The notes under the pieces: model-generated | What the model was told of the DNA's origin: nothing | Databases searched by the model: none | The model's input: only the letters and a program-made list of their open reading frames with translations | Position numbers and translations under genes: made by a program | Shown here: one piece after another, positions 49,457 to 56,859 of the stretch | Position numbering within the stretch: position 1 is the stretch's first letter | Layout: every line of letters starts with the position of its first letter | Assembly: GCF_900143525.1 (NCBI RefSeq) | Contig: NZ_FREZ01000024.1 | Coordinates: forward strand, 1-64,000 | From: Ruegeria sp. Alg231-54 | Lineage (GTDB): Bacteria; Pseudomonadota; Alphaproteobacteria; Rhodobacterales; Rhodobacteraceae | Direction: 5' to 3' | DNA length: 64,000 nt

Positions 49457-50185
49457 CTACCTTGCGTCCCTGACAGCCTCGATTAGTCGGGTCATTTCAT
49501 CTTCCGCGATCAACCCCGGGGCAAGTGCATCACCAATCACAAATGAAGGGGTGCCACTGAATCCAAGCTGCCGGGCCAATTCCATGGACACCTGAATATG
49601 CGCGTCGACTTCCGGCGCCTCCATATCTGCGCGCAATTGATCCTCGTCTAGGCCAAGTTCCCGAACTACCTTCAGGACACTGGCCTCGTTGGCACGGCCG
49701 TTCAGAGCCATAAGCGCCCAATGAAACTCTTCATATTTTCCCTGGTTTCGTGCGGCAAGCGCAGCGCGTGCCGCGAAGACGGAACCTTCTCCGAGTATGG
49801 GCCATTCTCGATAAACAACTCGCACATCGGAATCACCTGCTATCACGCTTTTCACGACAGGTGCAGCGCGTTTGCAATATGGACAGTTATAGTCAAAGAA
49901 CTCGACAACTGTTACATTGCCTTCTGGATTTCCGATGACGGGTGCGTTCGAATCCTGTTCAAGCAATTCACGCTGGTTTTCCAAAACGTTTCCAATTGCT
50001 TCGGCTTTTGCCTTTTCTTCGCGCTGTTGAAGCAGTTCCACCGCCTGCATGATGATCTCCGGGTTTTCCAGAACGGCTTCGAGAGCCAGCCGCTTCACAT
50101 CGGCTTCAGTCAACTCGTCAGCGCTCGCCATAGGAGCACCAATCGACATGGCGACGGCGATTAAGCCTGCAAATATTCGTTTCAC
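49457..50185 (-). CDS. Exported DsbA-like thiol oxidoreductase
   Basis: This 242-residue protein is a periplasmic DsbA/DsbG-like disulfide enzyme (Com1-type). The signal peptide is RIFAGLIAVAMSIGAPMASA. A helical N-terminal region (LTEADVKRLALEAVLENPEI) precedes the thioredoxin fold with active site FFDYNCPYCKRAAP; the cis-Pro is in FSGTPSFVIGD. The start is GTG at 50185, with AAGGAAA upstream, one base after the preceding stop. It ends the cytochrome-oxidase operon. It could fold cytochromes or repair copper-damaged disulfides, perhaps with ScsB at 58393. Confidence 0.9.
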   Translation of the reverse strand: MKRIFAGLIAVAMSIGAPMASADELTEADVKRLALEAVLENPEIIMQAVELLQQREEKAKAEAIGNVLENQRELLEQDSNAPVIGNPEGNVTVVEFFDYNCPYCKRAAPVVKSVIAGDSDVRVVYREWPILGEGSVFAARAALAARNQGKYEEFHWALMALNGRANEASVLKVVRELGLDEDQLRADMEAPEVDAHIQVSMELARQLGFSGTPSFVIGDALAPGLIAEDEMTRLIEAVRDAR

Positions 50186-50186
50186 A

Positions 50187-50660
50187 TCAGTTTCCTTCCG
50201 TTTGTTCTGCCTCGGTGCGCTGCTCTTGCAGCTTGCGTTCCCGATCCGGCCAACTTTCCTTGATGAAGGCAAGGATGTCCCAGATTTCCTGATCCGACAT
50301 AGTGTCCCCAAAACCTGGCATGCCACTTTTGACATCAGTTACACCCATCTGTTTCAGTGTTTGGTCCCCGCCAAGCTTTGTATAGTCGAACAACAACTTG
50401 TCGCCGTGATGCCACGTGTGCCCTGTTCGGTCATGTGGCGGTGCCAGTAGTACGCCATCTGCACCGGGTGTTTGCCAATCCGGCTGACCCTCCAAATCTG
50501 CCCCGTGGCATGACGCGCAGTTTTCGGCGTACAAAACTGCACCACGTGCCGAATCCGCCGATGCACTGTTCTGTGCACGCCCACTCAGGCCCCAGCCAGC
50601 GACCGCGACAATGATCACCACAGCAGCCAGTGACACCCATTTCGCCGCGCTCTTGTTCAT
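50187..50660 (-). CDS. Membrane-anchored monoheme cytochrome c
   Basis: This 157-residue protein has an uncleaved-looking N-terminal helix (WVSLAAVVIIVAVAGWGL) and one heme site (YAENCASCHGADLEG), with a late axial methionine candidate in SGMPGFGDTMSDQEI. It starts at MNKSAAKW (50660), overlapping the stop of the multicopper oxidase by one base (TGATG), so the two are made together. This suggests that it accepts electrons from, or gives them to, that oxidase. The Glu-rich tail (RKLQEQRTEAEQTEGN) is unremarkable. Confidence 0.88.
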   Translation of the reverse strand: MNKSAAKWVSLAAVVIIVAVAGWGLSGRAQNSASADSARGAVLYAENCASCHGADLEGQPDWQTPGADGVLLAPPHDRTGHTWHHGDKLLFDYTKLGGDQTLKQMGVTDVKSGMPGFGDTMSDQEIWDILAFIKESWPDRERKLQEQRTEAEQTEGN

Positions 50661-52030
50661 CACACCACGCTCAGCCAGGTCTTCATACCAGCGGCCTGAT
50701 GCGACAGCATGTGGCAATGAAACAGCCAGTCCCCCGGGTTATCCGCAACGAACGCAATCTCCCGCGTTTCCATCCGGTCAACCAGTATTGTGTCTCGCAG
50801 CGGTCCTAGGCTCCCGTTCGGCAGAACTTCCTGAAAGTGCGTCCCGTGCAAGTGCATGGCGTGCGCAAAGACAGTGTCGTTCTGCATCTGAATCCGGATT
50901 ATTTCGCCACGCGAAACGGAAGCGAGCGGGTCTTCGGGCAACCCAGCGACACCGTTGAATGTCCAGATCTGTCCTTCCTGAACCAACTCATTGGCGCTCA
51001 TGACTTGGCCGTTGTAAGTACCTTGACGCAGTCCGCCCATCGCCCCGCCTTCCATCACCAATGGAACCTTTAAGGCGTCAGAAACATCTTCAAGAAAAGA
51101 AACAGGGTTGGGTGGCAGAGCTACGATCTCACCGCGGTTAGCAGATGAACCGCTTCCCGAAACCGGGATCTCAGCGATGACAAATGATTCATCGCGTTCG
51201 TGAAGAGTTATTTGAACGACTTCGTTCGATTCCGCAGTGACGTCGACGATCAAGTCTGCTCGCTGTGCAGGTCCGAAAACAAGGATTTCGAAATCCTCTG
51301 GCTGCCTTACAGGCATGCCATCATAAGCGACCAGTTTCCCGTTTGCGCCACCTATTGAGACATACATGATCCGATCAGTTGCCACGTTGACCATTCGAAG
51401 TCGCAAACGTTGGTTCGTCAAAACTTCTGTCATGGGCGATATGTGCGCGTGAACGTAATTTCCCATTCGGCCTGCATGCGTCCAGTCATGCATCGCGCCA
51501 AAATCATCGACGATTTGGGCGTCCTGACCCAACCTCCAGTCATCCAGCAGGATCGTAATGTCACGATCCGTGTCCGGCGGGTCCGTTTCGTCGACGATGA
51601 ACGCGCCGTAAAGGCCCCTGGCCACTTGTTCCGTTGACTGGTTATGAGAGTGGTACCAGAAGGTTCCCGCATCCTTCAAAGGCAAGTCATACTGAAACTC
51701 GCCGCTTGTTGGTACAGCCTCCTGCGTAAGACCCGGCACCCCATCCATGTTGTTTGGAACCCGCAGCCCATGCCAATGGATTGCCGTAGGCTGAGGCAGT
51801 GAGTTCAGGAGTGTCCGGCGAACCGTTTCGCCCTGCCGGGCACGAATTTCGGGGCCCGGAACACCGCCATCATATCCCCATATCTCGGTTTCAGGATAGC
51901 TGTCGGGGGCAACACGTGCCAATCCTGAACGCGCCTCGATTATTTGGGGGGCGGTAGCCGCCCTCCCAATAGTTGGCATCGCGAGCAGCGCCGACGTGCC
52001 TGCAACGAAATGCCTGCGATTGAGTTTCAT
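50660..52030 (-). CDS. Multicopper oxidase in cytochrome operon
   Basis: This 456-residue oxidase has a Tat signal (LNRRHFVAGTSALLAMPT) and all copper clusters: AIHWHGLRVP, FWYHSHNQSTEQVARG, HAMHLHGTHF and WLFHCHMLSHQAAGM. A Met-rich insert is not evident, and the protein is shorter than CopA. AAGGAAA precedes the ATG. It lies between a diheme cytochrome gene and the coupled monoheme cytochrome. This placement is unlike typical copper oxidases, which use oxygen alone, and points to electron exchange with cytochromes, a testable inference. It is the third multicopper oxidase of the window. Confidence 0.93.
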   Translation of the reverse strand: MKLNRRHFVAGTSALLAMPTIGRAATAPQIIEARSGLARVAPDSYPETEIWGYDGGVPGPEIRARQGETVRRTLLNSLPQPTAIHWHGLRVPNNMDGVPGLTQEAVPTSGEFQYDLPLKDAGTFWYHSHNQSTEQVARGLYGAFIVDETDPPDTDRDITILLDDWRLGQDAQIVDDFGAMHDWTHAGRMGNYVHAHISPMTEVLTNQRLRLRMVNVATDRIMYVSIGGANGKLVAYDGMPVRQPEDFEILVFGPAQRADLIVDVTAESNEVVQITLHERDESFVIAEIPVSGSGSSANRGEIVALPPNPVSFLEDVSDALKVPLVMEGGAMGGLRQGTYNGQVMSANELVQEGQIWTFNGVAGLPEDPLASVSRGEIIRIQMQNDTVFAHAMHLHGTHFQEVLPNGSLGPLRDTILVDRMETREIAFVADNPGDWLFHCHMLSHQAAGMKTWLSVV

Positions 52031-52069
52031 GAAGGTTTCCTTCTACAGAATACTTGGTCCCTCGCTGAG

Positions 52070-52969
52070 CTATCCCCCATCGTGTACGTCCAATAGATAA
52101 GTCGCCATGGCCTTCCGGTCATCGTCAGTCAGGAAACTGGTCCCATAGTTTACGACCTCACCCATGGCGCCACCGAACACATCGCCGTCAGGCATGATGC
52201 CGGTACGCAGGGCATAGGCCAAGCTGTCGACTGTCCAACCCCGCATTTGCAGGGTTTCAAAATCGATGGCCGGCGCCTTGTCACCGCCCGGCAGAGAGTC
52301 ACTTCCCTTAAAGTGTTCGGTGTCCGAATTCCTTGCGCCAGCCAGGTTCCTCCCTGTGTGGCAGGCCGCACAATGCGTGGCACCTTCGACCAGTAAACGG
52401 CCCCGGTTCCATACATCATCATTACCTGGCACAGGATCGGTCCGGGGCGGTTTGAGAAAAGCCGCTCGCCACAGCTTCAAGCCCCACCGCTGATTGAAGG
52501 GGAACGCCATTTCCTGCTCTTTTGACGGTTCCGCTACCGGTGGAACCGTTTGCCATGCAGCCCAGAGATCGGCGATGTCCTGATCCGTGAAGTTGGCGTA
52601 GAACGGATAAGGAAAGGCCGGGTAATAGGGTTGTCCATCGGGCGACACACCCTGCCGCACTGCACGGGCGAACTCCTCGACGGTCCAATCACCGATCCCG
52701 TGATCGGGATCAGTGGTCAGATTCGGTGAATAGAGCGTGCCGAACGGCGTATCCAACTCTACCCCGCCCGCCAGGGGTGATCCCCCTTCAGCAAAATTTG
52801 TGTGGCAGGCGATGCAACCACTGGCCCTTGCCAGATAAGCCCCTCGGTTAACCTCACCCTGAATGTCGAGCGATTGCAACGGCTGGCCAATCGGCCAAGC
52901 CATCACGGCAACAAGTCCCGCTGACGCCGTGACGACGGCAGCAAGGCCCAATCGGAATATCGGTCTCAT
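52070..52969 (-). CDS. Diheme cytochrome c
   Basis: This 299-residue periplasmic cytochrome has a signal or anchor (LGLAAVVTASAGLVAVMAWPIG) and two heme sites, GCIACHTNF and HCAACHTGR. Each lies in its own domain, with Tyr/Pro-rich stretches such as DGQPYYPAFPYPFYANFT between them. The layout matches the diheme subunits of alcohol or gluconate dehydrogenases and similar electron carriers. Here no such dehydrogenase is near, so it probably serves the neighbouring multicopper oxidase or another carrier. It follows the Met-rich cytochrome gene by ten bases. Confidence 0.9.
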   Translation of the reverse strand: MRPIFRLGLAAVVTASAGLVAVMAWPIGQPLQSLDIQGEVNRGAYLARASGCIACHTNFAEGGSPLAGGVELDTPFGTLYSPNLTTDPDHGIGDWTVEEFARAVRQGVSPDGQPYYPAFPYPFYANFTDQDIADLWAAWQTVPPVAEPSKEQEMAFPFNQRWGLKLWRAAFLKPPRTDPVPGNDDVWNRGRLLVEGATHCAACHTGRNLAGARNSDTEHFKGSDSLPGGDKAPAIDFETLQMRGWTVDSLAYALRTGIMPDGDVFGGAMGEVVNYGTSFLTDDDRKAMATYLLDVHDGG

Positions 52970-52978
52970 GACGCATTC

Positions 52979-53548
52979 CTATTCCGACCGAAATCGCGTG
53001 TGACACGAAGAACAGGTCTGGCTCAGCATCATGAATACTGCATCTGCTGGCATATCTGACATTTGTGCCTGATCTGGACTGCCGTCCATCATCCCGGCAC
53101 CCATCATAGAACCACCACCCATCATGGATTCGCTGCCCATCATGCTGGCACCCTGCCCTGCTCCTGCCACCATCAGCCCGTTCTCGGCCGCCAATTCCAA
53201 TCCTTGGGAATAGGTGTGCAACTGTTCGGCAAGTTCTGAGAATTCATCCCAATCTGACCAAATCTCCGGTTTGGCCTCTGAGGGTTTGCCGCCAGAGCCG
53301 TCCGGGAATAGCCGGGTCATGCTATCGCCAGCATGGCGACCGATCTGTTCCGCCTCGCGCCGGACCACATCGGCGTCATAGGGGGTTTTGCCCTGCATCA
53401 TTGGCGTAAGGGTTTTCATACTGTTCTTCAGTGCGGACATGCCGTCCATGCGTTCCTTTACGATGCCGGTGGCACCGCCGTGCGCCAGCGCCGTCACAGC
53501 GATAATCGACGCCAATGCGGCGCCTGCTGTCAGTTTCAAAATGGTCAT
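52979..53548 (-). CDS. Cytochrome c'-like protein with Met-rich insert
   Basis: This 189-residue protein has a signal peptide ending in TALAHG and a helical bundle of the cytochrome c' (c556) class with the C-terminal heme site TCSSCHTRFRSE. Between the last helices is a long Met/Gly-rich insert (for example MMGSESMMGGGSMMGAGMM), unusual in cytochrome c' and well suited to binding Cu(I). This couples a heme domain to a likely copper site in one protein. It lies in the operon with the oxidase and diheme cytochrome. AGGAT precedes the ATG. Confidence 0.88.
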   Translation of the reverse strand: MTILKLTAGAALASIIAVTALAHGGATGIVKERMDGMSALKNSMKTLTPMMQGKTPYDADVVRREAEQIGRHAGDSMTRLFPDGSGGKPSEAKPEIWSDWDEFSELAEQLHTYSQGLELAAENGLMVAGAGQGASMMGSESMMGGGSMMGAGMMDGSPDQAQMSDMPADAVFMMLSQTCSSCHTRFRSE

Positions 53549-53603
53549 TGTCTTATCCTGTATGTCTGATTCAATGCGCCCAATTGGGGCAAGGTTTGGT
53601 CAA

Positions 53604-53945
53604 TCAGGACAGGATGCGTGGCGGAGGTGGATCAAAGAAAGAGACGGCCAACACCCGGAAGTGGCCCGCTGGAATGGTTTGACGATCCATCCTCGAGGCC
53701 AACTCGGGTGCTGCTGGCGGCACTACGGCCATCGCAATACCATTGCAAAAAGAACCGCCGTGGCAATGGCCAGGATGGCCATTTTCAACGTGCTCGGGAT
53801 CCGGTGTTTCAATTACAAGCGGTGCGTGCATCGTGCCATCGTTGCCGTGGGCGAATGCAGGTTCCGAGACGACCAGAAATCCGGCGATAAAGATGCTTAC
53901 CGCCAGAATCCAGTACCCGATTGCTCTGCCTGCCTTGCGTTTCAC
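53604..53945 (-). CDS. Small exported CX5C protein (copy 4)
   Basis: This 113-residue protein has an N-terminal helix (YWILAVSIFIAGFLVVSEPAFA), a His-rich part (PDPEHVENGHPGHCHGGSFC) with the CHxxxxC motif, and a proline-rich end (FFDPPPPRILS). It shares its plan with the proteins at 26150, 34357 and 45610. The start is GTG at 53945, three bases after the cytochrome stop, with a weak ribosome site; coupled translation is likely. It sits between two cytochrome genes. A metal role is inferred from residues and context. Confidence 0.65.
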   Translation of the reverse strand: MKRKAGRAIGYWILAVSIFIAGFLVVSEPAFAHGNDGTMHAPLVIETPDPEHVENGHPGHCHGGSFCNGIAMAVVPPAAPELASRMDRQTIPAGHFRVLAVSFFDPPPPRILS

Positions 53946-53948
53946 GGT

Positions 53949-54398
53949 TCAGTTTATCCCGTTCTCGCGCTGTAATTCCCTAACATACGCAACGATGCCT
54001 TTTACGTCCGCACGGGTCAAGCCTTCGACCGGCGGCATGTTGCCGAACTGCCAATGGTGTGCCTGAACGCCGTTCTGCGCTGCACGGTAGAATGCTTCAT
54101 CCGAATGGTGGCTGGGCTCGTATATTTTGTGCACCAGCGGAGGAGCCAACCCTTCCAGGCCAGTTGCATTCGCACCATGACACGCAGCGCACTTCGCGTC
54201 GAACGCTACCTTGCCGACCGTTGCCAATTGGCCGAATTGCTCTGGCAATTTGACGTCTTCTATTGGATCGCCGGGGGATAGCGCTGATGTATCAGGAGGC
54301 GTCATCGAGTGACCTGATGGTTGCTGATTAAGATTATAGACGAACCCGGCAGCGCCTGCGATCACTACTCCGCCTATCAAGAGTGTAAGTTTATCCAT
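53949..54398 (-). CDS. Membrane-anchored cytochrome c
   Basis: This 149-residue protein has an N-terminal membrane helix (LTLLIGGVVIAGAAGFVYNL) and one heme site, KCAACHGANATG, with a probable axial Met in GNMPPVEGLT. A His-rich stretch (YEPSHHSDEAF, VQAHHWQFG) lies between. It is the second gene of the operon behind the L,D-transpeptidase, 69 bases away, and is followed by the CX5C gene. It probably carries electrons in the same chain as the other cytochromes here. Confidence 0.87.
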   Translation of the reverse strand: MDKLTLLIGGVVIAGAAGFVYNLNQQPSGHSMTPPDTSALSPGDPIEDVKLPEQFGQLATVGKVAFDAKCAACHGANATGLEGLAPPLVHKIYEPSHHSDEAFYRAAQNGVQAHHWQFGNMPPVEGLTRADVKGIVAYVRELQRENGIN

Positions 54399-54467
54399 CT
54401 CAGTTTTTCACATGATTGTCAGTTATCGGACTTTAGCTTCCGGCTCAGAAAGTCGCCTTGACCAAGG

Positions 54468-55058
54468 TCAGATCAGTTTTACTTGCGTGCCCACAGTGGC
54501 CAGTTCGAACAAATCCGCGATCTGCTCGTTGTACAAGCCAATGCAGCCGTTTGAGGATCTTCTACCAATCTTGCGCGTGTCATTGGTGCCATGGATGCGG
54601 TAATATTGCCAGCTCAGGTAGAGCGCATGTGTCCCCAGAGGATTCTCAGGACCCGGGCCTACATAGTCGGGCCATGCAGGATTGCGCTCTTTCATTGCCG
54701 GCGTCGGTCGCCAAGATGGCCCTTCGACCTTGCGAGTAACCGTGGTGTGGCCCAACCTTGTAAGGTCTTCCGTGAGCGGCACGCTAGTCGGATACATCCG
54801 ATAGATACTTTCGTCTTCTGACCAATATTGTAACACTTTCGACTGTGTATCGGAGAGGATCACACCGTTCTTAAGCGTATCGAAGTGATCTTGCCATTTA
54901 GCAACACGGAAAGACGACACATTGCGGCGTGTGCCTTCGGTTTCCGCGGACTGGGCCAAAACGGCCGGTGCGGGGAAAAACGTCGTCGCAGCAAACGCGG
55001 CCATTACTCTGCGTCGCGAAATTGCCCCTCTATCCTTGCTCTGTTTCATACCTGCCAT
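54468..55058 (-). CDS. L,D-transpeptidase, Tat-exported
   Basis: This 196-residue YkuD-family enzyme makes 3-3 crosslinks in peptidoglycan or attaches proteins to it. A Tat signal (SRRRVMAAFAATTFFPA) leads into the domain with the catalytic motif HGTNDTRKIGRRSSNGCIGL, where the Cys is the nucleophile. Usual spacing is kept. It is the first gene of the cytochrome/oxidase operon, behind a CueR-type promoter at 55096-55126. Copper inhibits some L,D-transpeptidases, so a spare copy under copper control would make sense, an inference. A second one is at 55693. Confidence 0.9.
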   Translation of the reverse strand: MAGMKQSKDRGAISRRRVMAAFAATTFFPAPAVLAQSAETEGTRRNVSSFRVAKWQDHFDTLKNGVILSDTQSKVLQYWSEDESIYRMYPTSVPLTEDLTRLGHTTVTRKVEGPSWRPTPAMKERNPAWPDYVGPGPENPLGTHALYLSWQYYRIHGTNDTRKIGRRSSNGCIGLYNEQIADLFELATVGTQVKLI

Positions 55059-55095
55059 CCCAACCGGTTGTTCTTGTATCTCGACTCAAATATTT

Positions 55096-55126
55096 CCTAT
55101 GCCCGGTTCCTGCGCTGGAAGGTCAA
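55096..55126 (-). promoter_or_regulatory. CueR-type promoter of cytochrome/oxidase operon
   Basis: On the minus strand TTGACC (55126-55121) is followed by TTCCAGCGCAGGAACCGGG, a 19-base spacer with TTCC..GGAA arms, and then CATAGG. The box lies about 40 bases before the transpeptidase start. It closely resembles the copA box, so CueR is likely to activate this operon. Confidence 0.7.
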
Positions 55127-55137
55127 CACGCAAAAGG

Positions 55138-55150
55138 CTTTGTATCAGGG
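55138..55150 (-). promoter_or_regulatory. GATACAAAGC site, second copy
   Basis: The minus strand reads CCTGATACAAAGC, identical over 13 bases to the site at 36349-36361 next to the response-regulator gene. It lies 11 bases before the CueR-type -35 box. Only one half-site is visible here, so binding by the same regulator is plausible but unproven. Confidence 0.45.
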
Positions 55151-55409
55151 ATATTTCGTCTGGCAGGTCGTAACCGATAGCGCAGGGATTTTGCCCCAAA
55201 GGCAGGCTCATATCATCAAATCATTGTGGCAAAACAATTTTCTTGGGCACGTTACTAAGCCGCTTCAAGCCGAACTTGGCTTTTATTGAATTAGCGGAGC
55301 ACAAAAAAGCAACGCTAACAATCGCTTAGTTCTTGGTGAATTGATGTGATCACCTGCCGATGCGAAGGTATCAGCTACTACAAATGACAATCACCGTGGG
55401 CTTAACACA

Positions 55410-55682
55410 ATGTCCTCCAAGAATGCTCTGCACGCACTGGCCGCACTTTTGTTTGTCAGCGCCTGTACAGAAACAACATCGCTTTCCGCAGAAAGCGAGC
55501 CCGGAACGATCTCCCGAGTTCCGGACACCGTTGCCCAAATTGCGGCCCCGGGTCAGGACCTGACCGCTGTGAAAATCATGCCCGAGGACGGGTGCTATTG
55601 GTATCGCTACGTTGGGCCGGTCGAAACAACCTTCCTGCCACTCAGGACAATTGACGGGCGCCCGATCTGTACGCGCGCTTGA
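55410..55682 (+). CDS. Unknown small lipoprotein
   Basis: This 90-residue protein has a lipoprotein signal (LHALAALLFVSAC), so residue 19 should be lipidated. The mature part includes EDGCYWYRYVGPVETTFLPL and ends DGRPICTRA, with two cysteines that could pair. I do not know the family. No clear ribosome site is seen. It stands between divergent regulatory sites and the convergent transpeptidase gene, 10 bases away. Confidence 0.55.
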   Translation: MSSKNALHALAALLFVSACTETTSLSAESEPGTISRVPDTVAQIAAPGQDLTAVKIMPEDGCYWYRYVGPVETTFLPLRTIDGRPICTRA

Positions 55683-55692
55683 CAAACGCCTG

Positions 55693-56346
55693 TCAACTGG
55701 TCGCGGTCAATATCCGCTCGGGAGGATAGAGATGAGCCGTGGACCCTGCCCTGACACGATCATAGAGCCCGATGATATGCGGCATAGCCATCCTTACGCA
55801 GCCTGAACTTGCGCGACCTCCGATGGATCTTGGGTAAGGTGTTCCGTGAATTCGCAAGTATGTATCGCGACCACCTTCGTACAAATACAACGCCCTTGAT
55901 CCCAATGGGTTTGTCGGTCCACCGGGCACACCATCCGCAAATTGAGCATATTCCTCAGGGTCGCGCTCAATCATTTCGGCGGTGGGAGTCCAGCGCGGCC
56001 ATTTGGCCTTTCGCTTGATCGTGTAGATACCGGGCTCGTAGAGATTACCTCGGGCAATGGCTACGCCGTAACGCATTGCCGTGCCGCCGTCTTCGATGAA
56101 ATACAGATATCGTGCCACAGCATCGACATGGATGTCACCCGGAACAAGTGCTCGATTGGTTTGCACGCGCTGAGGCAGGAAACGCGGGTGCAGCCCCCAA
56201 GGATTGGATGTTGCGGGATCAAAATTGATCGGCGTCACTTGCGCATCCCACTCTGACCATTGCGAGGCTGCCGCCGATGCCACTCCGAAAACTGGCTGAG
56301 AGAAAATGGCGAGCGATGTTGCAACAAAATGTCGTCTGGTCAGCAT
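55693..56346 (-). CDS. Second L,D-transpeptidase, Tat-exported
   Basis: This 217-residue YkuD-family enzyme has a Tat signal (MLTRRHFVATSLAIFSQPVF) and the catalytic motif HGTPYPRSIGGRASSGCVRM. The pre-motif region TIKRKAKWPRWTPTAEMI and NPLGSRALYLY are standard. It is related to the enzyme at 54468 but clearly different in sequence, so not a recent duplicate. AGGAGC precedes the ATG. It is convergent with the small lipoprotein gene and has no close partner upstream; a CueR-type box was not found before it. Confidence 0.9.
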   Translation of the reverse strand: MLTRRHFVATSLAIFSQPVFGVASAAASQWSEWDAQVTPINFDPATSNPWGLHPRFLPQRVQTNRALVPGDIHVDAVARYLYFIEDGGTAMRYGVAIARGNLYEPGIYTIKRKAKWPRWTPTAEMIERDPEEYAQFADGVPGGPTNPLGSRALYLYEGGRDTYLRIHGTPYPRSIGGRASSGCVRMAMPHIIGLYDRVRAGSTAHLYPPERILTATS

Positions 56347-56505
56347 TGATAGCGCTCCTGTTGCTTGTTTTGGTTTCCGTACCCGTCAAATGAGTGAAAA
56401 CAATCAGCCGCACAATCCGATATGTCCATTCAATTATTCGTTCAAATCAATTGGTGGTCTAAATATTAGCATTCAAGACACAGGCTGCATCGGTTCTTTG
56501 GCTCA

Positions 56506-56859
56506 TCATGCGCCGAGCCTTGCGGCGATAAACCTTGCAAAAAGGGATACATCTCCTGAAACGCTCGCGGCTTCGAGCGCGCTCATACATTCGGCTCGGT
56601 CCTGCATTTGGATCACCATCCAAGGATACCCTCCCGAAGCCAGCAAAACGTACATCAGAAACCGGGCGATACGGCCATTGCCTACGGAGTAAGGGTGAAA
56701 GTAGCCGAGCATCCAATGGAGCAGTACCACCCTTATGGCCAGTTCCAGATCGTCGTCCAGCAGGCCAAACAGTGGTGTTGTCACGTAAACTTCCGGGCCA
56801 CCACGGAATGCTGGTGCCCTGAAGTCAAGCAGCTCGAGTGGCGGCGTTCCGGGTGTCAA
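56506..56859 (-). pseudogene. 5'-truncated Fic-family protein gene
   Basis: The frame keeps the C-terminal half of a Fic domain: VVLLHWMLGYFHPYSVGNGR contains the start of the HPFxxGNGRxxR active-site motif, completed by IARFLMYVLLASGGYP. Fic enzymes attach AMP or similar groups to proteins and often act as toxins. The N-terminal half is missing, since the frame runs straight into the broken IS6-type transposase at about 56.83 kb. The first residues (MTPGTPPLELLDF) come partly from the insertion sequence. It is most likely a dead fragment, cut by the element. Confidence 0.75.

Larger units (their letters stand above)
55059..55409. other. Intergenic region with CueR-type control sites
   Basis: These 351 bases separate the divergent transpeptidase and lipoprotein genes. 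They hold the CueR-type box and GATACAAAG site listed separately. A short hairpin (AAGCC-GAACTT-GGCTT, 55267-55282) with a weak T-tract is also present. No gene is seen. Confidence 0.5.

Noticed and set aside
54459..54470. Perfect palindrome TGACCAAGGTCA at the end of the transpeptidase gene
   Set aside because: It overlaps the stop codon and lacks the spacer and -10 of the CueR-type promoters. Chance is likely for 12 bases.
55330..55385. Possible MerR-type box (ACCTGCC..GAAGGT) before the lipoprotein gene
   Set aside because: The arms are imperfect, and no TTGACC with a 19-base spacer can be placed.
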